Assembly: GCA_035564555.1 (NCBI GenBank)
Contig: DATMTS010000110.1
Location: forward strand, 1 to 13,677
Direction: 5' to 3'
Length of the DNA stretch: 13,677 bases
DNA from: DATMTS01 sp035564555
GTDB taxonomy: Bacteria > Actinomycetota > Actinomycetes > Actinomycetales > Microbacteriaceae
Shown here: piece by piece, positions 1 to 6,943 of the stretch
Position numbering within the stretch: the stretch's first letter is position 1
How the letters are laid out: each line of letters opens with the position of its first letter
Position numbers and translations under genes: made by a program
Notes under the pieces: generated by a model
What the model was told of the DNA's origin: nothing
Database searches by the model: none
Seen by the model: the letters and a program-made list of their open reading frames with translations, nothing else

Positions 1-15
1 GTGCTGATCGTGCTG

Positions 16-1293
16 TCACTTCGGCAGGGCGTCCCGCCAGCTCATGCCCTGCGCGGCCTTGACCGAGCAGATCACCAGCAGCATCCAGCCGGATTCGACC
101 AGCACGGCACTCTCCGCGAATGACACCGTGAGCAGGCACGTCAGCACCAGCGGCGGCCAGACATAGATGATGCTGCGTTTGTTGGACGCCAGCAGCCAGG
201 AGCGTCCGAGGGCGAGCGAGATGAGCAGGATGAACAGCAGCAGCCCGACCAGCCCGACCTGAAGGTAGACGTCGAGGTAGGCATCCAAGCCGTTCGCATG
301 CGGCTGCCCGGTGAGGGCGTTGACGATCGAGAACGGAACGAAATCGGCGTTCCAGGTGCCGATCCAGCCCCAGCCCTGCAACTGGTAGGTGGGGATGACC
401 TGCAGCATCTGGATCCAGACGTCGTAGCGCACCTGGATCACGTTGCCGGCGTTCAGCAACTCGATGATGCGCGCGCGCAGCAAGAACCCGGTGACCGCAC
501 CGGCCACAGCGAGGGCGCCGATCGCGATCTGCCAGTAGAACCGGCTGCGCGCATTGCGCACCCGCCGCACCAGCGACAGAGCCGTGACGGCCAGTACGAC
601 CACGAGCAGCACGACCGCGATCACCGGCGAGCTCGTCAGTACCAGGCACAACGCCGAGAGCGCGATCGAGAACGACGCCTTGCCGCGCGACACTGACCGG
701 GTGCGCAATTCCACGACGAAGGTCACCAGGGCGATCAAGGCGACGAGGCCCAGTTCGTTGCGGCTGCCGAAGATGCCCGAGATGGGCCCGCCGCGTGCCA
801 GGTTGCCTTGGATCGCGAGGAACCTGATGGGCATGTCGATCAGCAGCCCGCTGAGGATCTCGAGCGCGAGGGAGACCGCGAGCAGTGCACGGAGCACGTC
901 ACCGACGACACGGACGATCTGGATGGCGTCGCGTACCAGGGCGAGATAGACCGCCAGGAATGCGAACATGAACTGGTAGAGCACACCTGCCGCCGTGGCC
1001 CATTGGTACTGGCTCCAGATCACCGAGATCGCGCACCAACCGGCGAACAGCAGGATCGAGATGGGCAGCAGCCCCTGCCATTCGATCGCGCCGCGGTGGG
1101 CGATGAACGAGAACGCGGCGAGCACGCACAGCGACACGAGGATGCCGAGCAGTCCCGGCCATCCGACCATCGATCGGATCGCCTGGGTCGAGAAGGCTGT
1201 GCCGACGATCGTGAGGGAGAGCGCGGAGGAGAACCGCGCGGACTCGAACATCCCGCGCACTTCGGCGGGAAGGCGACCGGCGCCCGTGGTCAC
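16..1293 (-). CDS. O-antigen ligase / Wzy-like polysaccharide polymerase, downstream paralogue
   Basis: A polytopic membrane protein of 425 residues with about 11 hydrophobic segments. It resembles the O-antigen ligase/polymerase family (Wzy_C, PF04932), whose members join lipid-linked glycan units outside the membrane. Family-like landmarks are FGSRNELG (175-182), the SSP turn (221-223), R289 in a VRYDVW context, GWGW (307-310) and DAYLDVYLQVG (337-347) before a membrane helix. I chose the GTG at 1293 because it overlaps the TGA of the upstream paralogue in a GTGA arrangement, which suggests translational coupling; an ATG at 1341 lies deep inside that gene. The C-terminus (SFAESAVLVESGW) parallels LAESRMLVEGGW in the upstream protein, so the two arose by duplication. 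The His normally found four residues before the LD of the DxYLD segment is Leu336 here; H332 lies one helical turn earlier. The substrate cannot be inferred. Only 15 bases follow the stop codon in the window. Confidence 0.82.
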   Translation of the reverse strand: MTTGAGRLPAEVRGMFESARFSSALSLTIVGTAFSTQAIRSMVGWPGLLGILVSLCVLAAFSFIAHRGAIEWQGLLPISILLFAGWCAISVIWSQYQWATAAGVLYQFMFAFLAVYLALVRDAIQIVRVVGDVLRALLAVSLALEILSGLLIDMPIRFLAIQGNLARGGPISGIFGSRNELGLVALIALVTFVVELRTRSVSRGKASFSIALSALCLVLTSSPVIAVVLLVVVLAVTALSLVRRVRNARSRFYWQIAIGALAVAGAVTGFLLRARIIELLNAGNVIQVRYDVWIQMLQVIPTYQLQGWGWIGTWNADFVPFSIVNALTGQPHANGLDAYLDVYLQVGLVGLLLFILLISLALGRSWLLASNKRSIIYVWPPLVLTCLLTVSFAESAVLVESGWMLLVICSVKAAQGMSWRDALPK

Positions 1294-2705
1294 GCGCGGT
1301 CGACTTTCGTCTTGATGCAGAACAGCACGAGCAGTGCCCAACCACCCTCGACGAGCATGCGGCTCTCCGCCAGGCTCTGAGCGATCAGCGCGGCCAGCAC
1401 CAGCAGCGGCAACATGCTGAGCGCGGTGAACGGTTCCCGCGAGTCCAGGCCCTTACGCGGCCGGTCGACCGCGGCGAACCACGCGCGGCCCACCGTGGTG
1501 AGCACGAGCGCCGCGAACACGACGACCCCGATGATGCCCAGCTGAAGCCAGACATCCAGCCACGCGTCGTGGGCCTGCAGGTAGACCACGCCGTTGCGCT
1601 CCGCGAGGTTCTTGAACGGTTCGACCCACGGCGCCCAGTAGCTCACCCAACCCCAGCCGAACACGGGACGCTGGCCGGCGAGCCCGATCACCTCCTGCCA
1701 GATCGTCACGCGGCCGGTCAGGTCCTCGCTCTTGCCGAACACGCGCAGGATGATCCCCCACGACAGCGCCGTCGATGCCGCGACCACGACGAACGCGACG
1801 GCCGCGGTGAGATACACGGGAACGCGGCGGGCGGGGGAGACGTGGCGGGTCCAGGCCGCGAACCCGAGCACGGCGGCGACGACGGCGGCAGCGATGATGA
1901 TCGTCGAGCTGCGAGTCAGGGCGAAGGTGGCGACGGCGAGCGCCAACCAGACGACGCCGGCGACGGGATGCACAGTGCGATCCCGCAGCTGCACGCCGAA
2001 CACGATCAGCGCCAGCAACGCGATCATGGCAAGCAGATTGCTGTTGCCGACGATGCCTTGGATCTGTCCGCCGTGGAGGAGCAGGTCCCTGCTCCAGTAG
2101 AAGGCCTGCGGAAGCCTGCTGGCCGAGTAGTCGCCGCCGGGCTGGTGCACGAGGGGCAGCACCGGGTGCCGCACGAAAACCGCGACGATCAATTCGAAGA
2201 GCAGCGACAGCCCGATCGCCCACCGCAGCGCGGCGCCCAGAGCGCGCAGGATCTGGGCCCATGAGAGGCGCAGCGCGAGGAACGCCCCGGCAGCGGTCGT
2301 CGCGGTCTGGGCGAAGAACGCGATCCCGGTGGGCACCGGGTAGAACGACCACGCGATCGACACCAGAGCCAGCAGCAGGAACAGCGCGAGCGCCTTGGGC
2401 GCCTTGCGCAACGGCATCCGCGCGCTGGCGGCGTCGCGCGAGGGCCGGCGCACCACGAGATAGACGACGCATCCGACGCTCAGGAATCCGGCGAGCAGCC
2501 CCCAACCGAGCCAGCCGATCAGGTCGCGCCAGAAGTCACCGGCGAGCAACGTGAAGAGCACGAGGGTCGCGAACGCGATCAGCGCGTTGTCGCCGGCGTG
2601 TGGCGCCAACGCTCGCACGTGCGGTGCCGTGGCGTGCGCACCGTCCGCCTGTCGAGCACGACCGGCCGTCGAATCCGGCGCGGCGGCACCGGCGTCACTC
2701 GTCAT
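1290..2705 (-). CDS. O-antigen ligase / Wzy-like polysaccharide polymerase, upstream paralogue
   Basis: A membrane protein of 471 residues: a polar Ala/His-rich N-terminus (1-38), then about 12 hydrophobic segments. Features consistent with the Wzy_C/O-antigen ligase family are IVGNSNLLA (218-226), the TRSST turn (264-268), R332 in GRVTIW, FGWGW (349-353) and QAHDAWLDVWLQLG (377-390). H379 is placed like the essential His of WaaL-type ligases. The likely role is polymerising or ligating undecaprenyl-linked glycan at the outer face of the membrane; the polymer is unknown. I chose the ATG at 2705 (MTSDAG) over one at 2738, since the latter adds only 11 residues, lies 10 nt from the dehydrogenase stop codon, and is less typical. 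The ribosome-binding site is weak. The gene follows the acyl-CoA dehydrogenase by 43 nt and runs into its paralogue with a 4-nt overlap, so the three genes probably share a transcript. Confidence 0.83.
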   Translation of the reverse strand: MTSDAGAAAPDSTAGRARQADGAHATAPHVRALAPHAGDNALIAFATLVLFTLLAGDFWRDLIGWLGWGLLAGFLSVGCVVYLVVRRPSRDAASARMPLRKAPKALALFLLLALVSIAWSFYPVPTGIAFFAQTATTAAGAFLALRLSWAQILRALGAALRWAIGLSLLFELIVAVFVRHPVLPLVHQPGGDYSASRLPQAFYWSRDLLLHGGQIQGIVGNSNLLAMIALLALIVFGVQLRDRTVHPVAGVVWLALAVATFALTRSSTIIIAAAVVAAVLGFAAWTRHVSPARRVPVYLTAAVAFVVVAASTALSWGIILRVFGKSEDLTGRVTIWQEVIGLAGQRPVFGWGWVSYWAPWVEPFKNLAERNGVVYLQAHDAWLDVWLQLGIIGVVVFAALVLTTVGRAWFAAVDRPRKGLDSREPFTALSMLPLLVLAALIAQSLAESRMLVEGGWALLVLFCIKTKVDRA

Positions 2706-2748
2706 GCGCCCCAGCCTATTCGGCGGCGCTGCGCACACCGTGCGACGC

Positions 2749-3927
2749 TCAGACGAACGCGGGCATTCCGGTGATGGACCGCCCCACGATCAGGGTGTTC
2801 ATCTCCTGAGTGCCCTCGTAGGAGTAGATCGCCTCCGCGTCGGCGAAGAACCTCGCGACGTCGTAGTCGATCACGATGCCGTTGCCGCCGAGCAGCTCGC
2901 GACACCAGGCGACGGTCTCGCGCATGCGCGAGGTGGTGAACGCCTTCGCCAGAGCGGAGTGCTCGTCGCGCTGCACGCCGTTGTCGAGCATCTTCGACAC
3001 CTGAACGACCATGCCCAGGGATGCTGTGATGTTGCCGAGGCTCTTCACCAGCAGATCCTGCACGAGCTGGTGGGCGCCGATCGGTTTGCCGAACTGGATG
3101 CGCTCCTTCGCATATCGCAGCGCCGCCTCGTAGGCGCCGACGGCGAGTCCGACGGCCGCCCACGCCACCTCCGCTCGAGTCGCCCGCAGCACGCGGGCGG
3201 TGTCTTTGAACGAGTTGGCGTTCTGCAGGCGGAGCGACTCGGGAACGCGCACGTCCTGCAGGGTGATGTCGGCGTTCTGCACGATGCGCAGCGACTGCTT
3301 GCCCTCGATCTTGGTCGCCGTGCAGCCCGGCGTCGACATCGGCACGATGAAGCCCTTGACCTGGCCGTCGGCGGCATCCTTCGCCCAGATCACGGTGATG
3401 TCGCTGAAGGTCGCGTTGCCGATCCAGCGCTTCGAGCCGTTCAGCACCCAGTGATCCCCGTCGCGTGCCGCGGTCGTGCGCAGGCCCTGCGCCGAGTCCG
3501 ATCCCGACAGCGGCTCGGTCAGGCCGAACGCCCCGATCACCTCGCCCGCGGCGAGCTTCGGCAGCCAGTTCGCCCGCTGCTGCGCAGATCCGCACGCGCT
3601 GATCGCCCCGGCGGCAAGGCCGTTCTGCACACCCACATACGTGGCGACGGACGCGTCGACCCGGGCGAGCTCGAGCGCGACGAAACCGCGGAAGACCGCG
3701 GAGTTCTCGAACGGGCGGGTCTCCTCCCAGCCGAACGATGCGACGCCCAACGCATGCAACGGCGCGATCACCTGGCGTGGGAACTCGGCCCGTTCCCAGT
3801 ACTCGTTGACGATCGGTTTCACCTCGGTCTCCAAGTGCGCCCGCAATGCTGCCAGCGCGTCCTTCTCCTGCGCGGTGAGGTCGTTCTGGTAACCGTAGAA
3901 GTCGCCGGCGATGGGCTCGAATGACAT
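2749..3927 (-). CDS. Acyl-CoA dehydrogenase, glutaryl-CoA dehydrogenase-like
   Basis: A full-length (392 residues) FAD-dependent acyl-CoA dehydrogenase. These enzymes oxidise the alpha-beta bond of an acyl-CoA and pass electrons to ETF in the cytoplasm. Visible landmarks are the flavin-binding FGLTEPLSGSD (134-144), KRWIGN (166-171), RIQFGKPIG (276-284), LLGGNG (345-350) and the C-terminal YEGTQEMNTLIVGR (370-383), where E371 should be the catalytic base. The overall pattern and the ITGMPAF end (385-391) look most like glutaryl-CoA dehydrogenase. However, the Arg that binds the substrate's terminal carboxylate in that enzyme aligns with A95, so decarboxylating glutaryl-CoA activity is doubtful and a monocarboxyl acyl-CoA substrate is more likely. 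The start at 3927 has a GGAG five bases upstream. It heads the minus-strand operon with the two Wzy-like genes, an association with no obvious metabolic logic. Confidence 0.9.
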   Translation of the reverse strand: MSFEPIAGDFYGYQNDLTAQEKDALAALRAHLETEVKPIVNEYWERAEFPRQVIAPLHALGVASFGWEETRPFENSAVFRGFVALELARVDASVATYVGVQNGLAAGAISACGSAQQRANWLPKLAAGEVIGAFGLTEPLSGSDSAQGLRTTAARDGDHWVLNGSKRWIGNATFSDITVIWAKDAADGQVKGFIVPMSTPGCTATKIEGKQSLRIVQNADITLQDVRVPESLRLQNANSFKDTARVLRATRAEVAWAAVGLAVGAYEAALRYAKERIQFGKPIGAHQLVQDLLVKSLGNITASLGMVVQVSKMLDNGVQRDEHSALAKAFTTSRMRETVAWCRELLGGNGIVIDYDVARFFADAEAIYSYEGTQEMNTLIVGRSITGMPAFV

Positions 3928-4029
3928 GTCTGCTCCGTGAGGTGTCGGGTGGAGTGATGCGTCCGGGAACCCCGGGGAACGCTGACGGCTGGCGCGCTCG
4001 CGTGCGGTGCGGTGCGGCGCTCGGCCGTC

Positions 4030-4058
4030 AGCTTACGGAGGGGGTCGGTGCCGCCCAA
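4030..4058 (-). promoter_or_regulatory. Candidate promoter of the acyl-CoA dehydrogenase operon
   Basis: On the minus strand, TTGGGC (4058-4053) and TAAGCT (4035-4030) are separated by exactly 17 nt, which fits actinobacterial housekeeping -35/-10 elements. Transcription would start near 4023 and leave an untranslated leader of about 95 nt before the ATG at 3927. Prediction by eye only. Confidence 0.4.
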
Positions 4059-4067
4059 GCCGGTTGG

Positions 4068-4094
4068 TACTTTGGTCTAACGATCGACTGGAGG
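4068..4094 (+). promoter_or_regulatory. Candidate -10 element and ribosome-binding site of manA
   Basis: TACTTT (4068-4073) matches TANNNT and would start transcription near 4080. GGAGG (4090-4094) lies 8 nt before the ATG at 4103 and decides that start against longer in-frame options. No convincing -35 is seen. A short inverted repeat, CCAA-N5-TTGG (4055-4067), directly precedes the -10. It lies between the opposing promoter elements of the divergent dehydrogenase operon, so the two promoters overlap. Confidence 0.4.
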
Positions 4095-4102
4095 CCTTGC
4101 GG

Positions 4103-5320
4103 ATGTTTGTGCGCATCGACAACACGCCCCGTGACTACGCATGGGGTTCGACCACCGCCATCGCCGACCTGCTCGGCCGCACGCCCTCCGGCGGCCCGGA
4201 GGCGGAGCTCTGGCTCGGCGCTCATCCGGCGAGCCCGAGTGCGATCGTCGACCCGGAGCAGACCGGCGGTGCTCGCACCCTGACCGAGTGGATCGAGCGC
4301 GACCCGGCGCGTGCGCTCGGGGCCGCCGCGCCGCCGCGCCTTCCCTACCTGCTCAAGGTGCTCGCAGCCGCGGCGCCGCTCTCGCTTCAGGCGCACCCCT
4401 CCAGCGAACAGGCGCTCGCCGGGTTCAACCGCGAGAACGCGGCGGGCATCGAGTTGGATGCCCCGAACCGCGACTACAAGGATCCGTTCCACAAGCCCGA
4501 GATGCTCCTCGCTCTGAGAGACGGCTTCGAGGCGCTGTGCGGGTTCCGGGGTCTCTCGAGCGCGCTCGCCGACATCGGCACACTGACTTCGGCTGCCCAG
4601 GAGGCCTCTGCGTTGCGTGAACTGCACCGGCGCCTGATCATGCAGGCGGACGCCGAGCAGGTACTGCGCGGCGTCGTCGGATGGCTGCTCGGCGGCGGGG
4701 ATCAGGTCGACCAACTCGTCGCAGTCGCCACGGATGCGGCACGCGCGATCGTGGCCGGCGGAGCCGGCACCCCCGGGATCCGGACGGTGGTCCTGCTCGC
4801 CGACGCGTACCCCGGCGACCCCGGTGTGGTGCTCTCGCTGCTGTTGAACAGAGTCTCGCTGCGGCGAGGCGAAGCGCTCTATCTGCCCGCCGGGAACATC
4901 CACGCGTATCTGAGCGGCCTCGGCGTCGAGCTGATGGCGGCATCCGACAACGTGCTGCGCGGGGGACTGACGCCCAAGTACATCGACGTGCCCGAACTGC
5001 TTCGGGTGCTCGAGTTCACGCCGCTGCCGGCGCCGTACCTGCACGCCGGCCACCCGGCGCCCGGGCTCTCGGTGTTCCGGCCCGACGTAGCCGACTTCTG
5101 CCTGACCGAGCTCGACGCGCGCGCGGCAGAGGACGCCGGATCGCGACTCATGCTCGGCGGGGCTGCGATCGTGCTGTGCACGAGCGGCTCGGCGCGGTTG
5201 ACCGGAGCTCAGGGCACGGCGCCGATCACGCGCGGCGAAGCGTTCTTCGTGACGCCCGACGAGGCGTCCCTCGCCGTCACGGGGGACGCGACCCTGTTCG
5301 TCGCGATGCCGAACCGGTAG
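4103..5320 (+). CDS. manA: Mannose-6-phosphate isomerase, class I
   Basis: A cytoplasmic zinc enzyme of 405 residues that interconverts fructose-6-phosphate and mannose-6-phosphate, the entry step to GDP-mannose for glycans and mannosylated lipids. Zinc ligands of type I isomerases are visible: Q96 and H98 in SLQAHPS (94-100), E133 in HKPEMLLAL (130-138) and H267 in LPAGNIHAYL (261-270). The catalytic Arg is R286 in NVLRGGLTPKY (283-293). The N-terminal NTPRDYAWGS (7-16) is also typical. The start is fixed by GGAGG 8 nt upstream; the 32 residues encoded further upstream in frame do not resemble the family. The gene is followed 61 nt later by galE on the same strand. The phosphomannomutase that would use its product lies at the other end of the window, not next to it, so manA seems displaced from its usual place downstream of manB. 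Confidence 0.96.
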   Translation: MFVRIDNTPRDYAWGSTTAIADLLGRTPSGGPEAELWLGAHPASPSAIVDPEQTGGARTLTEWIERDPARALGAAAPPRLPYLLKVLAAAAPLSLQAHPSSEQALAGFNRENAAGIELDAPNRDYKDPFHKPEMLLALRDGFEALCGFRGLSSALADIGTLTSAAQEASALRELHRRLIMQADAEQVLRGVVGWLLGGGDQVDQLVAVATDAARAIVAGGAGTPGIRTVVLLADAYPGDPGVVLSLLLNRVSLRRGEALYLPAGNIHAYLSGLGVELMAASDNVLRGGLTPKYIDVPELLRVLEFTPLPAPYLHAGHPAPGLSVFRPDVADFCLTELDARAAEDAGSRLMLGGAAIVLCTSGSARLTGAQGTAPITRGEAFFVTPDEASLAVTGDATLFVAMPNR

Positions 5321-5337
5321 CGCCTGAGCGCTCCCGG
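5314..5337 (+). promoter_or_regulatory. Inverted repeat overlapping the manA stop codon and the galE promoter
   Basis: CCGG-t-AGCGC-ctga-GCGCT-c-CCGG forms nine base pairs with one mismatch around a 4-nt loop. It covers the manA TAG (5318-5320) and ends at the base before the candidate galE -10. No T-tract follows, so it is either an operator, or an attenuator or terminator of non-classical type. Confidence 0.45.
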
Positions 5338-5375
5338 TAGGGTAGCGATGGCCGCGGGCGCGGCCCGTGGAGGGA
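5338..5375 (+). promoter_or_regulatory. Candidate galE -10, 5' hairpin and ribosome-binding site
   Basis: TAGGGT (5338-5343) fits a TANNNT -10, giving a start near 5350. A perfect inverted repeat, GGCCGC-GGGC-GCGGCC (5350-5365), would then form a hairpin at the very 5' end of the transcript. A strong GGAGGGA (5369-5375) follows 6 nt before the ATG at 5382. This site decides the start; the in-frame GTG at 5367 lies within it. Confidence 0.45.
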
Positions 5376-5381
5376 GCGATC

Positions 5382-6344
5382 ATGGCGTGGCTGGTGACCG
5401 GCGGAGCGGGATACATCGGAGCGCACGTCGTACGTGCGTTCGCGCGGGAGGGCATCGAGGTCGTCGTGATCGACGATCTCTCCAGCGGGCACGAGTCGTT
5501 CGTGCCACCCGGCATCCCGTTCGTGCGCGGCACGATCCTCGACGGCGGACTACTGGCGAGCATCTTCCGCGACAACCCCATCAGCGGGGTCGTGCACGTC
5601 GCCGGCTTCAAGTACGCGGGTGTCTCGGTGCAGCGACCGCTGCACACCTACGAGCAGAACGTCACCGGCACCGCCACCCTGCTCGGTGCGATGCAGGATG
5701 CCGCGGTCGGCTCGATCGTCTTCTCGTCCAGCGCCGCCGTCTACGGCACGCCCGACGTCGACCTCGTCACGGAGGACTCCCCGAAGGCCCCCGCCTCGCC
5801 GTACGGCGAATCCAAGCTGATCGGCGAATGGCTGCTGCGCGACCAGGGGATCGCTGCGGGGTTGCGGCATACCAGCCTGCGCTACTTCAACGTCGTCGGT
5901 TCCGGCGAGCCCGACCTGTACGACACCAGCAGGCACAATCTCTTCCCGCTGGTGTTCGATGCGCTGCTGGAGGGGCGGACCCCGCAGATCAACGGCGACG
6001 ACTATCCGACGCCGGATGGAACCTGCGTGCGCGACTACATCCATGTCGCCGATCTCGCGCTGGCTCACGTGGCTGCTGCGAAGCGGTTGGAGACCGGCGA
6101 CCCGATCGAACCGGTGTACAACCTCGGCAGCGGGGACGGCGTCTCGGTGGGCGAGATCATGACCACGATCGCCGAGGTCACGGACATCCCGTTCAGCCCG
6201 GTCGTCGTGGACCGGCGGGCCGGCGATCCGGCCCGCATCGTCGCCTCCGGTGAACGTGCGGCACGCGACCTCGGGTGGCGCATGCGGCACTCGCTGACAC
6301 AGATGGTGCGCAGCGCCTGGGAGGCCCGGCGAGCGGCGTCCTGA
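5382..6344 (+). CDS. galE: UDP-glucose 4-epimerase
   Basis: A short-chain dehydrogenase-type sugar-nucleotide epimerase of 320 residues that interconverts UDP-glucose and UDP-galactose with bound NAD in the cytoplasm. The Rossmann motif VTGGAGYIG (5-13) is followed by acidic D31-D32. SSSAAVYG (115-122) supplies the catalytic Ser/Thr region, and Y141-x3-K145 in SPYGESK is the catalytic pair. Family features further along are LRYFNVVGS (166-174), DGTCVRDYIHV (212-222) and VYNLGSGDGVSVGE (245-258). The length is typical of GalE. It lies 61 nt downstream of manA and may be co-transcribed with it, though it has its own candidate promoter. UDP-galactose would serve cell-wall or capsular glycans, in keeping with the polymerases and glycosyltransferase nearby. 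A close relative acting on another UDP-sugar cannot be excluded. Confidence 0.93.
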   Translation: MAWLVTGGAGYIGAHVVRAFAREGIEVVVIDDLSSGHESFVPPGIPFVRGTILDGGLLASIFRDNPISGVVHVAGFKYAGVSVQRPLHTYEQNVTGTATLLGAMQDAAVGSIVFSSSAAVYGTPDVDLVTEDSPKAPASPYGESKLIGEWLLRDQGIAAGLRHTSLRYFNVVGSGEPDLYDTSRHNLFPLVFDALLEGRTPQINGDDYPTPDGTCVRDYIHVADLALAHVAAAKRLETGDPIEPVYNLGSGDGVSVGEIMTTIAEVTDIPFSPVVVDRRAGDPARIVASGERAARDLGWRMRHSLTQMVRSAWEARRAAS

Positions 6345-6373
6345 CGTCACCCGAACGCGGGCCAGGGGGTAGA

Positions 6374-6385
6374 ACGCCCGGGCGT
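6374..6385. promoter_or_regulatory. Perfect 12-bp palindrome downstream of galE
   Basis: ACGCCCGGGCGT is perfectly self-complementary and lies 30 nt after the galE stop codon and about 70 nt upstream of the whiB -35. There is no T-tract. It may be a distal operator or the remnant of a terminator; chance is quite possible at this GC content. Confidence 0.25.
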
Positions 6386-6456
6386 GTTGCGAATCGTTGC
6401 ATCCCTCGGCGCGTCGCGAACCCTCCAGAGGAGGTTGAGCCTTTACGATTTGCGAC

Positions 6457-6485
6457 TTGACTCTCCTGAACTACACCGGTGTAAT
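6457..6485 (+). promoter_or_regulatory. whiB promoter
   Basis: TTGACT (6457-6462) and TGTAAT (6480-6485) each match the sigma70-type consensus at five of six positions and are separated by the ideal 17 nt. Transcription would begin near 6491-6493 and leave a leader of about 46 nt before the whiB ATG at 6539. This is the best-formed promoter in the window and lies in the most AT-rich stretch. Confidence 0.7.
6472..6483. promoter_or_regulatory. Perfect palindrome overlapping the whiB -10 (candidate operator)
   Basis: TACACCGGTGTA is a perfect 12-bp palindrome that fills the end of the promoter spacer and the first four bases of the -10. A dimeric repressor bound here would block RNA polymerase. 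It has even symmetry, unlike the odd-centred BldD box known upstream of Streptomyces whiB, so the binding protein is unknown. Confidence 0.5.
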
Positions 6486-6538
6486 TAGTGCAAGGCGTCC
6501 TCGCGGCGCTAGGGCACCACAGGGGGTAGGAGAACGAT

Positions 6539-6883
6539 ATGGCTGTTCCTGAGTATCGCTCCGGGGTTCCCGACAACTGGTTCGTCGATCCGGTTCGCCT
6601 CGGGGTACCCGGTGTTCGCACCGGCATGAGTGCTGATCCAGGCGTTGAGGATGCGCAAGACAATCCGCTCGCGTGGCAATCCGACGCATTGTGCGCGCAG
6701 ACCGATCCGGAGGCGTTCTTCCCGGAGAAGGGCGGATCCACCCGCGATGCGAAGAAGATCTGCGGGTCCTGCGAGGTGCGCACACGCTGCCTGGAGTACG
6801 CGCTCGCGAACGACGAGCGGTTCGGGATCTGGGGCGGACTGTCCGAACGCGAACGACGCAAGCTGCGCAAACGCGCCGTCTGA
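6539..6883 (+). CDS. whiB: WhiB-family iron-sulfur regulator, WhiB2/WhmD class
   Basis: A 114-residue member of the actinobacteria-specific Wbl family. The four cluster ligands are C52, C75, C78 and C84 (C-x22-C-x2-C-x5-C), which should hold a [4Fe-4S] cluster. The segment ALCAQTDPEAFFPEKGGST (50-68) is diagnostic of the WhiB/WhiB2/WhmD branch, which acts with WhiA in Streptomyces sporulation septation and is needed for division in mycobacteria. The GIWGG turn (96-100) precedes the basic tail ERERRKLRKR (103-112) for DNA contact. The N-terminal 45 residues are variable; a start at M30 is possible, but the ATG at 6539 has GGAG at a good distance and follows a strong promoter. It stands alone in its transcript, upstream of the large glycosyltransferase gene. 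From memory, the same neighbourhood occurs around M. tuberculosis whiB2 (Rv3260c). Confidence 0.95.
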   Translation: MAVPEYRSGVPDNWFVDPVRLGVPGVRTGMSADPGVEDAQDNPLAWQSDALCAQTDPEAFFPEKGGSTRDAKKICGSCEVRTRCLEYALANDERFGIWGGLSERERRKLRKRAV

Positions 6884-6924
6884 CCGCCGCGCCGGATTGA
6901 CGCACACGCGCTCGCGCTGACCAC

Positions 6925-6940
6925 GGCAGCGTGCGCTGCC
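6925..6940 (+). promoter_or_regulatory. Perfect inverted repeat between whiB and the glycosyltransferase gene
   Basis: GGCAGC-GTGC-GCTGCC is a six-pair stem with a 4-nt loop (seven pairs if the loop is two bases). It begins 41 nt after the whiB stop codon and ends 3 nt before the -10 of the next gene, covering about -32 to -17 relative to the predicted start. No T-tract follows. It could act as an operator for the downstream gene or as a weak terminator for whiB. Confidence 0.4.
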
Positions 6941-6943
6941 ACC

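Noticed and set aside
2551..3924. A 457-codon open frame on the plus strand opposite the acyl-CoA dehydrogenase
   Set aside because: It mirrors the dehydrogenase codons and has no recognisable domain; the minus-strand protein carries all the family motifs.
3969..3985. CCCCGGGG-centred near-palindrome in the acyl-CoA dehydrogenase leader
   Set aside because: Only the 8-bp core is symmetric, which is common in DNA of this GC content.
4000..4019. Three tandem TGCGG units upstream of manA
   Set aside because: Short and likely by chance at this composition; no link to a promoter element.
4028..5647. A 539-codon open frame on the minus strand across manA and into galE
   Set aside because: It is antisense to two genes with complete catalytic motifs. 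Its translation is rich in Arg, Gly, Glu and His with no domain pattern, as expected for an antisense frame in GC-rich DNA.
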